Below, in pieces: positions 50,007-61,321 of a stretch of 64,000 nucleotides of DNA. How positions within the stretch are numbered: the stretch's first letter is position 1; the number at the start of each line of letters is the position of its first letter. The translations under genes were made by a program, and so were the position numbers. The stretch covers positions 310,001-374,000 of the forward strand of contig JABRWF010000008.1 of the NCBI GenBank assembly GCA_018343915.1, written 5' to 3'. The notes below the pieces were generated by a model. It saw nothing but the letters and a program-made list of their open reading frames with translations. It searched no databases and had not been told where the DNA came from. The stretch is from Agroathelia rolfsii. Lineage: Eukaryota; Basidiomycota; Agaricomycetes; Amylocorticiales; Amylocorticiaceae.

Positions 50007-51045
50007 ATGCTTCGTTGGATAGACTCGCTTTTGCCTTCTAAAATATCCGGCTCTACCATAAACTCACTAGCACGTAACACCTTGGGCTGCTCGTTACATA
50101 GACGATCAATAGCAACGTCGAACAAAGCGCGGAAGACAGTCGATATATTTGCAAGTTCGGCACATAGCGCCAGGCTACTGGCTACTGTCGGTTCAGAACC
50201 TGTTCCAAGGAAATTCCCAGAAAGCAGTCTTCCTGAGGTATGAAGGACTGTACTGTTATCGTAGGGGCAGGTTAGGAGCTAATGTAGATTATAGTGCTAG
50301 GTAGGTCTACCGTATACCTTCTAATAACCTTTTGTAACAAAGAAATGGCTAGGGAGATCAAATGTAGGGAAATCATCCCTTCTGAATGCTGTAATAGGAC
50401 GCACAGGAAAGGATCTGCTTTTCACGGGCAAGCGAGCGGTACGCTTTTCGTCCTACTCTTTTCTTGCCCATATAATATAACATATATTCCACAGGGTCGC
50501 ACCCAGACACTCAATTTCTATGAAGTAGGAGCCATGAATAATAAGGATGCTCCGAAGTTAGTTGTTGTTGACGCTCCTGGATACGGTGAACGTGGTAGAC
50601 CTGAATGGGGTGATCTTGTCAACGACTACGTAGAGAACAGGCCCAAGTACGCTTAACTTTTCTTGACCTTACCGAATATGTATTCACTGGGAATTTTAGC
50701 CTCCGTCGAATATTCCTTCTTCTGAATGGCAAACATACCATCCATGAGACTGACCTTGCCATGCTCCGTTCACTCGACGAACGCATGCAGGACCCTTCAG
50801 ACGTAAAATCTGGAAACCGCATATGTACTCTACAAGCGGTTGTGACCAAGCTGGACACCTTCGCCAAGGCATCCTCGGCCGCAGATATCAAGGCAATCAG
50901 AAGCCAGATTTTTGAGGCTGCGCCTACTTGCTTGCCACCAATATTTACATCTACTACGATGAAGCCGGTGGTAGGGGTAATAGCTTTACGCAGGGCTATT
51001 GCCGAAGCTTGTGGTCTGCCTGAGCCTCCATCTGGAGGCTACTAG
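50007..51045 (+). CDS. EngB/GTPBP8-type GTP-binding protein, probably mitochondrial
   Basis: Exons 50007-50237, 50288-50300 (13 nt), 50353-50438, 50495-50646 and 50700-51045, about 275 residues. Once joined, all GTPase motifs appear: G1 VLGRSNVGKSSLLN, the G2 Thr in GRTQTLNF, G3 DAPGYG and G4 TKLD. This set, especially GRSNVGKSSLLN plus DAPGYG, is typical of the EngB/YihA subfamily. The N-terminus is basic and Ser/Arg-rich (SLHRRSIATSNKARK) like a mitochondrial presequence. EngB proteins assist large-ribosomal-subunit assembly; a mitoribosomal role is inferred. Simple ORF reading misses the P-loop because codons IIVLG sit on the 13-nt exon. Confidence 0.85.
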
Positions 51046-51159
51046 CTATTTTCTTTGCTAGCCATGGAATATTTGTTTCATCCACTCCACAAACTTGTTA
51101 AATTACATTATTTAATCCTAATGTGATCCTGTTGATGCTAAATGTATTATGGTATCCGA

Positions 51160-51912
51160 CTAGATGAGATCAATGACTGATGGCCAAAGGCTACAAAAGA
51201 AATTGTAAGTGAAGCCGCTTAAGTGAGTTGGATATAGACCTACCCAAGAAGGCCAATTAGAACCTGAACAACGACCCAAATCAATGGCACCCATCTGTTT
51301 AGGATTTCCATTAGCGATTAATACAGAAGGGAATGCCGCAGAAACGTAGAAAGACGAACGTAGACATATGGTAGCCACCTGCACGATACAGCCCGGCAAG
51401 GACGTAACCCACAATAGCGGATCCTATGACAGCCCCTCCAAGACTGATGAACAGGAAGAAAATCAAGACGAGGAGAGCGAAAGTGACCCGCGAACGGCCT
51501 TTATTGGGTTTGTTAGCCGATAAGCTTGAGCCTACGCGACGCTGATGATCCCGGGCGTCGAATGAATAAGGACCAGTGGGTCGTCCGTCGATGATGACGC
51601 TTCCTCTTGTGGTACGAAGTAAGGGATGTGGACCTTCTTCCCTGGGAGCAGGAGGAAACGTTAAATTGAAAAAGGCATAGATGCCGCAGAGAAGGAATGC
51701 AGGGGTATAGAAAACGAGTGTCCAATAGAGGGTAAACAGGAAGATATCTAAGGAACATTCCTAAAAATGAGGCTTGGTATTGATCGCGTGCTCGAGATCC
51801 ATACCACTGCTACGGGATAAGTAATGCCCTCCAGGTTGAGTGGGGTCGTTATTACGGAGAAAATTGAGTTCAAGCCGGATGCTGTATAGTGAAGGCCAGG
51901 ACGGTGTATCAT
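51160..51912 (-). CDS. TMEM170-like integral membrane protein
   Basis: A spliced minus-strand gene. Exons read [20 protein letters not shown], then [99 protein letters not shown] and, after the last intron, LWPSVIDLI. Three hydrophobic segments and the Tyr-Trp-Thr and Leu-Tyr-Arg-Ala-Gly-x-Tyr-x-Met-Ser-Thr-Trp blocks fit fungal members of the TMEM170 family, ER/nuclear-envelope proteins linked to membrane shaping. The start (51,912) is the first Met in a long open exon; an upstream exon is possible. Its stop is 115 bp from the convergent GTPase stop. The family name is from memory and moderately sure. Confidence 0.65.
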
Positions 51913-53928
51913 TTCGTGAGGCAAACAACATTGGTACTGGCAAATCAGGAAAATCTGATTTGTACGTGTGGTAGTACTATGCACGCATCGACTAAGAGCA
52001 AGAGATAGCTAGAACAATGCTGGGCTGCGCAGTAGAATGCCAGTGTGGTAGGTGTCACCAGTGCCAGTGAGCTTATGATGTGCTGGTAGGAATGCGACGG
52101 TCGAGAACTTTCGCATGAACAGTCGCAAAAGAGGGGAACTGGACCTAGGAATATATCCACAAGCCTAGACGAGCCTTCCTTAGCACTTGGTGGCGTTTTA
52201 AGACACCTTTTCGAGACAAGGCTGATGTCTCTCAGCGGCGGCTGGTTCCACTAGTAAGCCTGATGAGCCAGCCTCAATTACTATGGCTCCTGAAGCTTGA
52301 AGGAGCTGCTGAGTCCGAGTCGTTCCCGCCTTTGGTAGGCGTGACACGACCCGCCCCGGTCACGCATTACATGCACACCTGCAAATGTTCGATTTGAAAT
52401 GTTGAATTATGCCATCATGGTCATTCCTGTAGGCCTTCAAATCCTCTGAGCTCAGACAATACGAAACTTATCAATGCTAGAACATTAATATTTGTCTCAC
52501 TGAGCTAGACCGTTTTCATCATTGAGTACTACTGGGATTCTTGAGGCCATAAACGAAGCAACATGAAATCCAGCGATTCAGCGTGTTCACCAGTCAACTT
52601 CAGAGCTACTATGAAATGCTCTGGAATGTTCTCCGCTTTGCTTTTCTAGAGATCCTTTAGTCTTGCTTCCAGCTTTCCGGTAGCACCTGTGATCCCCCCC
52701 CCCCGGTTACTTGTGTTTTATGGAACTCCATTGTTTATTCTTCGATGGAACACATTGAGGCCATCCTTCACAAATTGAATTGGCTCGAGGAGTTCTTAAC
52801 ACGACTCACATAAAGCTTTCCATCCTTGAAGCTCTCGGCCTTATAATAAGTTTTCGCGAGTTAGAATGGGAAGCCTCGCAAACTTTCCCTCCCAGCCCAT
52901 TTACAGCGAACGAAGAAACGATAAGCACCTCAGCACCGGGGGGGGGGTGTATGTGAGGCATCACTAACATCACTCTTGGCTTACTGGAATTGGAAACCTA
53001 GTGCGATTTGGGGCTCATGAAACTAGAGCTCATACGTACAATACGCAAGGACTTTGAACATAGACTAACAAGAGGTGCGGTTTACTGCACCAACTGTATG
53101 ACTCTATGAATAAAGAGAATGCATAGCAGCGATTGTTGACTGTTGGTCAGAGGAAAGACCAACCAAGGATGAATACTAATAGGCTGCAAGTGTCTATGTC
53201 GCCGGAGCTATTGTGTATAACCTGTGATGTCACGGTTGCCAATTGTGGCATGCCAAGAGGAGTGCTCCACAGGCATCCCCCGACACTGAGGCGTCTATCA
53301 TTTCTTTGTTATGATCCCATCAAGAATTCATATTATTGATTATCCAGCAGTTCTAGTCATGCAAGGTATGGCAGGATAGTATTGTCAATAATTTACCGCC
53401 GTTCTCATGCTATTAGTAATCGATCTTCGGAACATCATTGAACATCCACTGTAGTCCGTATCTGTGTTACTATATACGCTAAAAGAGAGAAAGTGACTTA
53501 AATAAGCTGGATGCTATGATAAGTAAGCACTGGATTTGTCAGACTTAGAAGTCGTACGAGCATCACTAACCCATCAAAAATGGCTGAAATAAGCAGGGTA
53601 CTACATGTATGATAAGCACAATACAAGGTTTGTCAGACTCGGAAGTCACACGAAACGTCACTAACCTACCAAATATGGGAATGGATGATATGCACGCATA
53701 CATTGTTCTTGATGTTAGCTGGTAATCATGTAGATCCTTATAAACACTTGATACCGTGGCCATGATTCCCATCTACCACATCACCCCTCCAAGCACCAAT
53801 AGATCCTTCAAAAGCACGCAGACTTTATACTCACTGACATATCTTCTATCTAAACCGAGTAAGTGCAACTATTTAGTTTCGTCTGACTAGCTACTGATAG
53901 ATGGTCGCCTATCTTCACAATCAGGAAT
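51913..53928. other. Long gene-poor region at the housekeeping/accessory boundary
   Basis: About 2 kb without a credible gene. It contains an 11-C run (52,694-52,704), a 10-G run (52,938-52,947) and a pair of imperfect direct repeats at 53,514-53,677. The frame 53133-53339 (68 codons) has no motif. No transposase or terminal repeat was recognised. Confidence 0.45.
53514..53677. repeat. Imperfect tandem direct repeat
   Basis: Two units about 93 bp apart (about 53,514-53,584 and 53,607-53,677). They share TATGATAAG, then TTTGTCAGACT, GGAAGTC or AGAAGTC, ACGA, TCACTAACC and CCA/ACCAAA. They lie 250-400 bp upstream of the first reductase-like gene. Confidence 0.65.
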
Positions 53929-55332
53929 ATGAGCCAGGAAAGCTTGAATATTTTCTTTACAGGAGCCACAGGTACTGAGCTCATTCATACTCATATCTCC
54001 TTTTGGCATATTAGTGGCTAAAAAAAAAATGTATACAGGATACATTGGTGGCTCTGTTCTCACCAGATTGCTGGACCATCCTAGGGCTTCTTCCTTCAGA
54101 ATAACGGCTATTGTGCGCTCTTCCGCTAAGGCGTCACTTTTGGAGAAGTATGGTGTCCAGACTATAATCGGATCGCACGACGAATCGGACAAGGTAGAGC
54201 CTGCTGTTGCCGAGGCTGATATTATATTCACCACTGTAAGAAGCCTCCCATGCTCTGGATTTTTTTTTTCTATGTTTCCGAGGATTTATAATTATATAGG
54301 CCGATGTAGATAATGTCGATGCTGCACATGCTATTCTGCGTGGTGCTAAGAGGAGGTTTGAGAAGACAGGGAAGGCGCCTATCTTGATCCACACTGTATG
54401 TATCAAGCTCTCTCTTTCACATATCTGTATTTATGACTGATGAAACATAATCAACTAGTCTGGTACTGGTGAGATTATAGACAAATTGAGCATCAAAAAT
54501 CATATATTCAAACTTTGCGTGATCCGCAGGCGTATTTACTGACGATGCTCGTGGCCTTTACGAGGGCGGCACGCTATACGACGATACGGATGTGTCTCAG
54601 CTGGCGTCCATTGATCCCAGACAGCCTCATCGCCCCGTCGATATCGAAGTGGTCAAGGCGGACACCGAGGGATACGTCAGGACATATATAGTTTTGCCTT
54701 CGACCATCTACGGAATCGCGTCAGGTCCTCTGGTCAACGACGGCATTTCTAATCCATATTCCGTGCAGATCCCATTGCAGATTAAGGCTGGTATTGATCG
54801 TGGCCAGGGTGGCATCATTGGAACCGGCAAGAATGTTTGGCCACATGTACACGTGGATGATAGTAAGTCTGATATATTTATAGGAGATCTGCAAATGCTC
54901 ATGATTGTGAATATGTTTTTTTAGATTCCGATTTGTATTTACTGATATTGGATGCTGTACTTGCCAACAAGCCCGAAGTCGGTCACGGTGCTGACGGATA
55001 TTACATTGCTGCAAATGGCGAATACACGCTATCTAAGGCTACACAGCTCATTGCACAAGAGCTGCACGCCCTGGGAAAGAGTGCCACGCCCGAGCCCACT
55101 CCTTATAGCCAGGAGGAGCTCCAAAAGTTCTTCGGTGTATGTATTCGTACCTTCATATTTTTAATCTCTACGACTAAGGAATGACTTTTAGGGCGCTTCC
55201 TTTGGTTCCAACTCGCGAGTTATTGCAAAGCATGCGCCCTCGATTGGTTGGAGGCCCAAATATACGACTGAGGACTTTTATGCCAGTATCAAACCAGAAG
55301 TAGAGGCTATTGTCAAAGCCTCTTCCAAATAA
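53929..55332 (+). CDS. NAD(P)-binding NmrA/epimerase-like protein, copy 1
   Basis: Seven exons: 53929-53971, 54039-54235, 54300-54395, 54459-54468 (10 nt), 54530-54862, 54925-55136 and 55192-55332, about 343 residues. The N-terminus NIFFTGATGYIGGSVLTRLL is the Rossmann glycine-rich loop (GATGYIGG) of atypical short-chain dehydrogenases. Then ALVRS-type strand IVRSSAKASLL, ILIHTSGTGVFTDDARG, TYIVLPSTIYGIASG, WPHVHVDD and YYIAANGEYTLSKA. The protein resembles NmrA-like or NAD-dependent epimerase family members that use NAD(P)H; the substrate is unknown. It has a closely similar second copy at 59,593 with the same internal exon lengths. Confidence 0.85.
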
Positions 55333-56072
55333 GAAATATTGGGTTGAAGCTTGTAATAGAAGACATATTCCAACGTCTTATTGCTTGTGGATAATTACCA
55401 GTCCAAGGTCCACAATGATGACGGACGCTCTGGACATTATTCACTTACTATAACATGTAATACATTCAAGGACTGTATTAATATTTAGTCTAAAACAAAT
55501 TGATTCAAACCTTGGGTGTGTGATTCGGACTAGACGATACATATACATGGGATAAAATCGTTCTCTGATGCCGACGGTATCAAACTATTGAATGCTGAGC
55601 GCTGAGCCCACAACGCAGAAGCGCTCATGTATGCATGTTTGTAAACGTAAGCCATTGCATGCATTGCCACTGCAGTGCACGATGTCGGAAAAGGTGGGTG
55701 CCGATTCATGCGGAGCTTCTGTGGGTTCATGCGAAATCACCACGTCACCTATCGGCATGCATCCATTCACCAGGGGCTGTTTCTGTAGCATTCGCCTACC
55801 TTAATTCTGATACGCCTCAGTGTCTCCGAATATCTACATTACCCTATTCTCTTGTCTATTCACGCCGAACGCGAAGAGCATGGCGTAAGTGCTTGGCTGT
55901 GCGAATTGCCACATTGGGCCCGTTGATTGCTACATATAAAAGCAATCTATCATCAGCTATGAGATAGCCTCAAATCCAATACCTCAGAATTTCCAGGCAA
56001 CACTTCAGCCAGCCCCATATTCAGCCTTGGGTATTGAAGAGAAACCTTGAACCATCCGACTCTTGGCTACAA
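55333..56072. other. Intergenic spacer
   Basis: About 740 bp with overlapping frames of 66-110 codons on both strands (55530-55967) and no motif. Read as the 3' UTR of copy 1 and promoter of the next gene. Confidence 0.45.
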
Positions 56073-56900
56073 ATGAAGTTACTTCTTACTGGTGCTACCG
56101 GCGCAGGTTAGTACTGGACTCAATATATACCTTAGGGATTTCCTCACCATCCTACGTGTAGCTGGAAGCGCAATGCTGCGTGCCGCCTCCCATGATCCTT
56201 CGGTCACCTCCATAACCGTACTTTCAAGGCGTACGCTGCCACCGTGGCTTATGTCCACCCTGGAGCAAGGGTCTCAAAACAAGATCTCGACTATCATCTT
56301 GAACGACTTCCTATCTTATCCTGCAGATGTCAAAGCAAAGCTTGTGGAGCACGATGCGTGCATTTGGGCACTTGGTACATCATCCGTTGGTATGAAAGAA
56401 GAGGATTACACAAAGATCACAGTGGACTACACAAACACAGCCGTCAAGGCACTGGAAGAAGTCGGCGTGAAGAAAGACTTCCAGTTTGTTTTCGTCAGTG
56501 GTGAAGGTGCGGATCCTGAAGGCCGATCAAGGGTTATGTTTGCGAGGGTTAAGGTCAGTTTCCTATCGCATAGGCTTTAATCATGTGTTTTGACAGAAAC
56601 CTCTCACAGGGACGAATCGAAAAAGAATTGCTCGATAACTCCAACATCGAAGCTCGCATACTCCGTCCTGGGTATTTTTTCCCACCTCGTGAATATCCAG
56701 AACTGCGCTCTGCCATCCGACCAGCTTGGCAACGTGCATTGGATATTCCCTTAGCCTTCTTATTCAGGAATCTCATTCCATCCCAATATATTCCCTCGGA
56801 CTCACTAGGGAAGTTTGCTGTCGAGGCTGCCAAAGGACGCTGGTCGAATGAAAGGACCTTTTCAAATGCTCGTATGAGGGAATTGCTTGCTGATGCATGA
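56073..56900 (+). CDS. HTATIP2-like NAD(P)-binding protein
   Basis: Three exons, 56073-56106, 56162-56553 and 56610-56900, about 238 residues. The first intron splits the Rossmann loop MKLLLTGATGAAGSAMLRAA. ITVLSRRTLPP, ACIWALGTSSVGMKEEDYTKITVDYT, FVFVSGEGADPEGRSRVMFARVKGRIEKELL and ILRPGYFFPP follow. The order resembles the atypical SDR group containing HTATIP2/CC3 and fungal relatives. The final Arg/Lys residues of VKGRIEKELL replace the usual active-site YxxxK, so catalysis is uncertain. It lies between the duplicated reductase-like genes. Confidence 0.8.
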
Positions 56901-57485
56901 TATAATCATGTGATTACACTATAATTTACGCTTAATAACTTTGTTAAATAACTGTCACAAATTTGGATCCCGAGATAATATGATTTTTTAAATATCTTTT
57001 CACTTTGAGCGTTTGTGCAAGTTATTTTAACTAGCTGAGAAGGAGCTACGAGTAATGCCTGCTGAAAAGTAGAAAGAGTAATGGCTGCCAAAAAATATCT
57101 ACATTGTGAAAATGCATTATATGAAGCTCTCTTGACGCCTTCAACAGGGTATTAGCCAATACTTTGAATGTATTCCTGGCTGGGCACTCCAGATTGCTCC
57201 AAGTGTTGCAATTGTGAGTAACGCCTGCTTACGAAAGCCAAGCTTTGACGCCACAATTACATCAGCGCGCAGTCCTATCGATCCATTGGGGTTTTAGCAC
57301 CAGTGAGCTGCAAGTAGACGTCTGTTTATTTCTCGTCTAACACTGGAAAGTATTTTTAGGAGAGCATCGTTGGATATCTGAGCTCTTTTCCTTGCTGTAA
57401 GTTTTAGGCCAACACAAAGATTTCTAGGTGGACTAACCGTATGCTCGCTTCTTTTTTCCCCGCATCACAGCCTGCCTCCAAAACA
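56901..57485. other. Intergenic spacer
   Basis: About 585 bp, AT-rich in the first part. An alternative start of the next gene lies at 57,441 in frame. Nothing else is recognised. Confidence 0.45.
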
Positions 57486-58840
57486 ATGTTTACCCCGGGC
57501 CACTCTGCTTCTTTTGTCCCAGACCCACATGACCGTATTCCCATCTCTTTGGCAGCATTCGTTTCGGACATACTTCCACATTACTTATGTTTCTATGGCA
57601 CTGCGCTCCTCGCTCTTCGACCGAATACATTCATAATACGTTTGGCGGTATTACCTATCACATTATGGACCGCCTTTAGGCTTGCAAAAACGTACGACTT
57701 TACACTAGGAACCGATGCACCTGAAATTAGGTGGATAAATTTTGGGTTCTGTGTGAGTACCTTTTATGTATGATCTATGCCTCCGAAGAAGCGCTAAAGA
57801 AATCATGAAAATAGCTCAGTGAAGTTGCACTGGCTATGCGCGTTATTTCGTTGACGACATCTCGCGCACCGTACAAAAGGATATCTACGCCAGACACGAA
57901 GACGCAGCCAGTGTCGAATGGAAATGGCCATGCGCACAGTCTAAAACCAGACGAGCCATCAGAAAGCGTCCCACCTCTCCGAACTTCTATGCGCGAAGCC
58001 CTTGACCTTATGACAAATTTTCGCGAGCTGGGCTGGGAAGCTTCTCGTGGATTGCGTCTACCTCCGGAGACTCGTCCTCAGAACAGACTGAGTTTCATCA
58101 CGTATACTCTCCTTTCTTTCTTTGGAAACTGGCTATTCCAGGATTGCATCCTATTGATGCTGCGGGAGTGCTACCCCGATTCTATTGGTAGCCGTGCAGG
58201 TCGCGGAGGAGGTAGTATATTCGACGATTCGCTGCCGCCTTTGTCACGGTACACACACTCGACCTTCATAACCTTATCCGCCGGATTTTGCGTTTATGCA
58301 AGCATCCAGGCTGCGTACGACCTCGCTACTCTCATTGGCTTGATCATCTACTGGCAAAAGCCTGCTCAGTGGCCCCCGGTGTTCGACAAGCCTTGGCTGA
58401 GTACATCCATTGCCGAGTTCTGGGCCAAACGCTGGCACCAAGTTTTTCGTGTATGCTTCATCAATTTAGGGGCACGCCCATTGTCCGATCTGTTCCATAG
58501 CAGAGCGCTTGGCATACTTGGCGCATTTTTTGTCTCGGGCGTTCTACACAATTGGGGCATGTGGGGTATGGGACTCGGGACAGATTTCATGCGTGTAGGG
58601 GGGCCTTTTGTTATGAGCGGCGTAGGGATTATACTTGAGAGTACATGGAAGAAGATGACAGGCATAAAGGTCGGAGGCCTGCTTGGGTGGGTATGGATGA
58701 TAACGTGGATAGTGGTGTGGTGCCATTTTCTAGTCGATGAATGGGTCAAACGAGGCCTGGTGCTGACACTTTTTGTGCCAGAACAGTGGAGGCCTTCTGT
58801 GCGCCTTGCCTCGTTGCTCCTGCATCGCGAGTATTCGTGA
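57486..58840 (+). CDS. MBOAT/wax-synthase-like membrane acyltransferase
   Basis: Two exons, 57486-57752 and 57815-58840, about 430 residues. Multiple hydrophobic helices are visible (ISLAAFVSDILPHYLCFYGTALLAL; FITLSAGFCVYASIQAAYDLATLIGLIIY; GILGAFFVSGVLHNWGMWGMG; VWMITWIVVWCHFLVDEW). The motif SIAEFWAKRWHQVFR is the classic wax-synthase/MBOAT_2 signature, and the His of SGVLHNW is the likely catalytic His. Such enzymes acylate alcohols; in basidiomycetes related proteins acetylate terpenoids. The start at 57,486 (MFTPGHSASF) is chosen, with 57,441 as an alternative. The position between NAD(P)-binding genes supports a tailoring role in a small pathway, which is inference. Confidence 0.85.
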
Positions 58841-59592
58841 AACCTATGAATTTTATCATTGTATTATGCATCATCGTATCCGCTCAGGAAACCAAAACAA
58901 GAACACTGCTAGGCCAAATGGTTTAGCCCAATCAGCCGTTATATCTCTAGAAATACACAGGTAACGGATTACCCGAGCGACCTATGACATGATTACAAGT
59001 AACAGGCTCCATGATATACCCTCCGAAGGGCGAGAGCTATGAGTTTGTCCTATGTCGACATGACATTAATGAAAGAGTGAGTGATCGAAGGATGACGGAG
59101 CAAAATGACGTGATTACTACAGTGCTGACAGATACAGTCTCAGAAGTGACAAGCCATACCGACCTTTCTAATGTGGTAATAACGGAGAAGATTACCCCCA
59201 CTCAGCGCCGGTAAATTGCCATATCCGATAGGGTGTATTGCTTTTCACGACTTCTGACGTCAGATGGCTTCCTTGATAAGGCTTCTCGCCGGGCTCCTTG
59301 CCGGTGACTGTGTCTTGACCACATTAACGAAGGTTCTATCGATGGCTCAGCTACTAGCACTTTCTATCTCTTCTTTCCGGACTTTATTGTTGCCTGCAGA
59401 CATATAAATGCTCGTCGGCGTCACCGCTATTGCCCCTCGTCATCTCCATCTTACTCTAATCAGCAGTAAGCTATTCCACAGTTCGATCTTATTCGATATC
59501 GCTGACGTGACTCCTGATAAGACTAGGCACGCATAATAAACGGGTAGTTTGTGCTTGTACCAGGGCCACTGATATTTCATATTTCTAGAATT
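58841..59592. other. Intergenic spacer
   Basis: About 750 bp. Frames 58741-58964 run out of the acyltransferase end in other frames, and 59011-59214 has no motif. It should hold the promoter of reductase-like copy 2. Confidence 0.45.
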
Positions 59593-60996
59593 ATGAGCTC
59601 AGACTCAGAATACTTGAACATCTTCTTCACGGGTGCTACGGGTAACGAATCCAAATTGCCTCTGCATCCTTGTTCAATCAGTTGACTGTGGATGAATTCT
59701 ACAGGCTACATTGGTGGCTCGGTGCTCAGCAGGCTGCTTAAGCACCCTAAGGCATCTTCCTTCAAGATCACTGCCCTTGTTCGCTCAGCCGCCAAGGCAC
59801 CCATCTTGGAGAAATTTGGTGTTAAGCCTCTTATCGGTTCACACGACGAATCGGACAAGGTTGAGGCCGCCGCGGCTGAAGCTGATGTCATTTTCGCTAC
59901 TGTAAGGAAATCCCTTAGACTTCTGCTTTCTCATGACTTTGAAAACTAATGATCACATAGGCCGACGCGGATAACCTCGGTGCTGCTCGTGCTATTCTAC
60001 GCGGTGCCAAGAAGAGGTTTGAGAAGACAGGCAAGGCGCCTATCTTGATTCACACGGTATGTACCATTCTCTCATCGCTGTATTTTGGTGCATGTGGTTG
60101 ATGAGCCATATTTCACTAGTCTGGAACAGGTACGATAATGAATGCGTTGATTATTATACACCTCATCTTGACTTGTACTATGATTATAGGTGTATTTGTT
60201 GACGATGCTCGTGGTCTCTACGAGGGCGGCACGCTGTATAATGATGCAGACGTGGCACAGATGGCAGCCATTGATCCCAAGGCCCTGCATCGTGAAGTTG
60301 ATATTGAGATCGTTCAGGGGGACACTGACGGATACGTCAAAACGTACATTGTATTGCCCTCGACCATCTACGGCATCGCTTCAGGCCCATTGGTTGATGC
60401 CGGTTTCTCAAACCCACACTCGGTGCAAATCCCGGGACAGATCAAGTTCGGCCTTCTTCGCGGCCAAGCAGGCGTCACTGGAGAGGGCAAGAATGTTTGG
60501 CCCCACGTACATATTGATGATGGTACATCTAGTTTCTTCATCTAAATTTCTATCAACGCTCATAAATGTTCATGATGACTTCAGTGACTGATTTGTACTT
60601 GTTGATATTCGATTCTGCACTTGCCGACAAGCCCGAGCTCGGTCATGGCACAGATGGATACTATATCGGCGCCAACGGCGAGTACTCGTCAGTGGAAGCT
60701 ACAAAGCGTATCGCGCAAGCGCTTCACGCTATTGGAAAGAGCGCTCTGCCTGAGCCCACTTCTTACACCGATGAAGAGATTCAAAAGACCCCCAGCGTAC
60801 GTATCTCCTCTAGCGTGTACTTGATCTCCGCCACTGACATACTACCAACTTCCAGCTCTCATACCTTGGCACGAACTCACGTGTCACTCCCAAACACTCG
60901 TTATCTATCGGATGGAAGCCCAAGTATACGACTGAGGACTTTTATGCTAGTATCAAGCCGGAAGTCGAGGCCATTGTCAAGGCCTTTTCAAACTAA
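59593..60996 (+). CDS. NAD(P)-binding NmrA/epimerase-like protein, copy 2
   Basis: Seven exons: 59593-59641, 59705-59901, 59961-60056, 60120-60129 (10 nt), 60190-60522, 60585-60796 and 60856-60996, about 345 residues. Exons 2-7 have exactly the lengths of copy 1 (197, 96, 10, 333, 212 and 141 nt). The protein reads NIFFTGATGYIGGSVLSRLL, ALVRSAAKAPILEKFG, ILIHTSGTGVFVDDARG, TYIVLPSTIYGIASG and YYIGANGEYSSVEA. The copies differ mainly near the exon 6/7 border (QKTPSLSYLGTNSRV here, QKFFGGASFGSNSRV in copy 1). The duplication clearly followed establishment of the intron pattern. The substrate is unknown. Confidence 0.86.
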
Positions 60997-61321
60997 AATA
61001 ATTACTGTGTGCTAAAAGTCACGACAAAGGAAACGTAAATACCCTCGTAGACAATGATTTTTTATGTATTATTATCAAAAGTGATATGGAAGAAATCATT
61101 TTAATTCAACGAACGAAATTCGTCGTTATATCTCTGCAGGAAAAGATAAAAGATCCAAAACTAGTGCTGTATTGGAAACGTGTGTTGAGTATTCGAAAAC
61201 TTTCCAAGTTCAAGTCATTCACTTGTTATCAATATTGCCAGACCAAAGCAGCGCATACTTGTGACTTTGATTCCGGCATAGCATCCGCAACCACTGGCAC
61301 TTGACCTCATCCTTGCCCGTC
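60997..61321. other. Intergenic spacer upstream of ARP3
   Basis: About 325 bp; no gene is seen. It serves as the 3' UTR of copy 2 and the ARP3 promoter. Confidence 0.45.

Noticed and set aside
51913..53928. Transposon remnant in the 2 kb gap
   Set aside because: No transposase, reverse transcriptase, terminal inverted repeat or target-site duplication could be recognised; only short direct repeats and homopolymers are seen.
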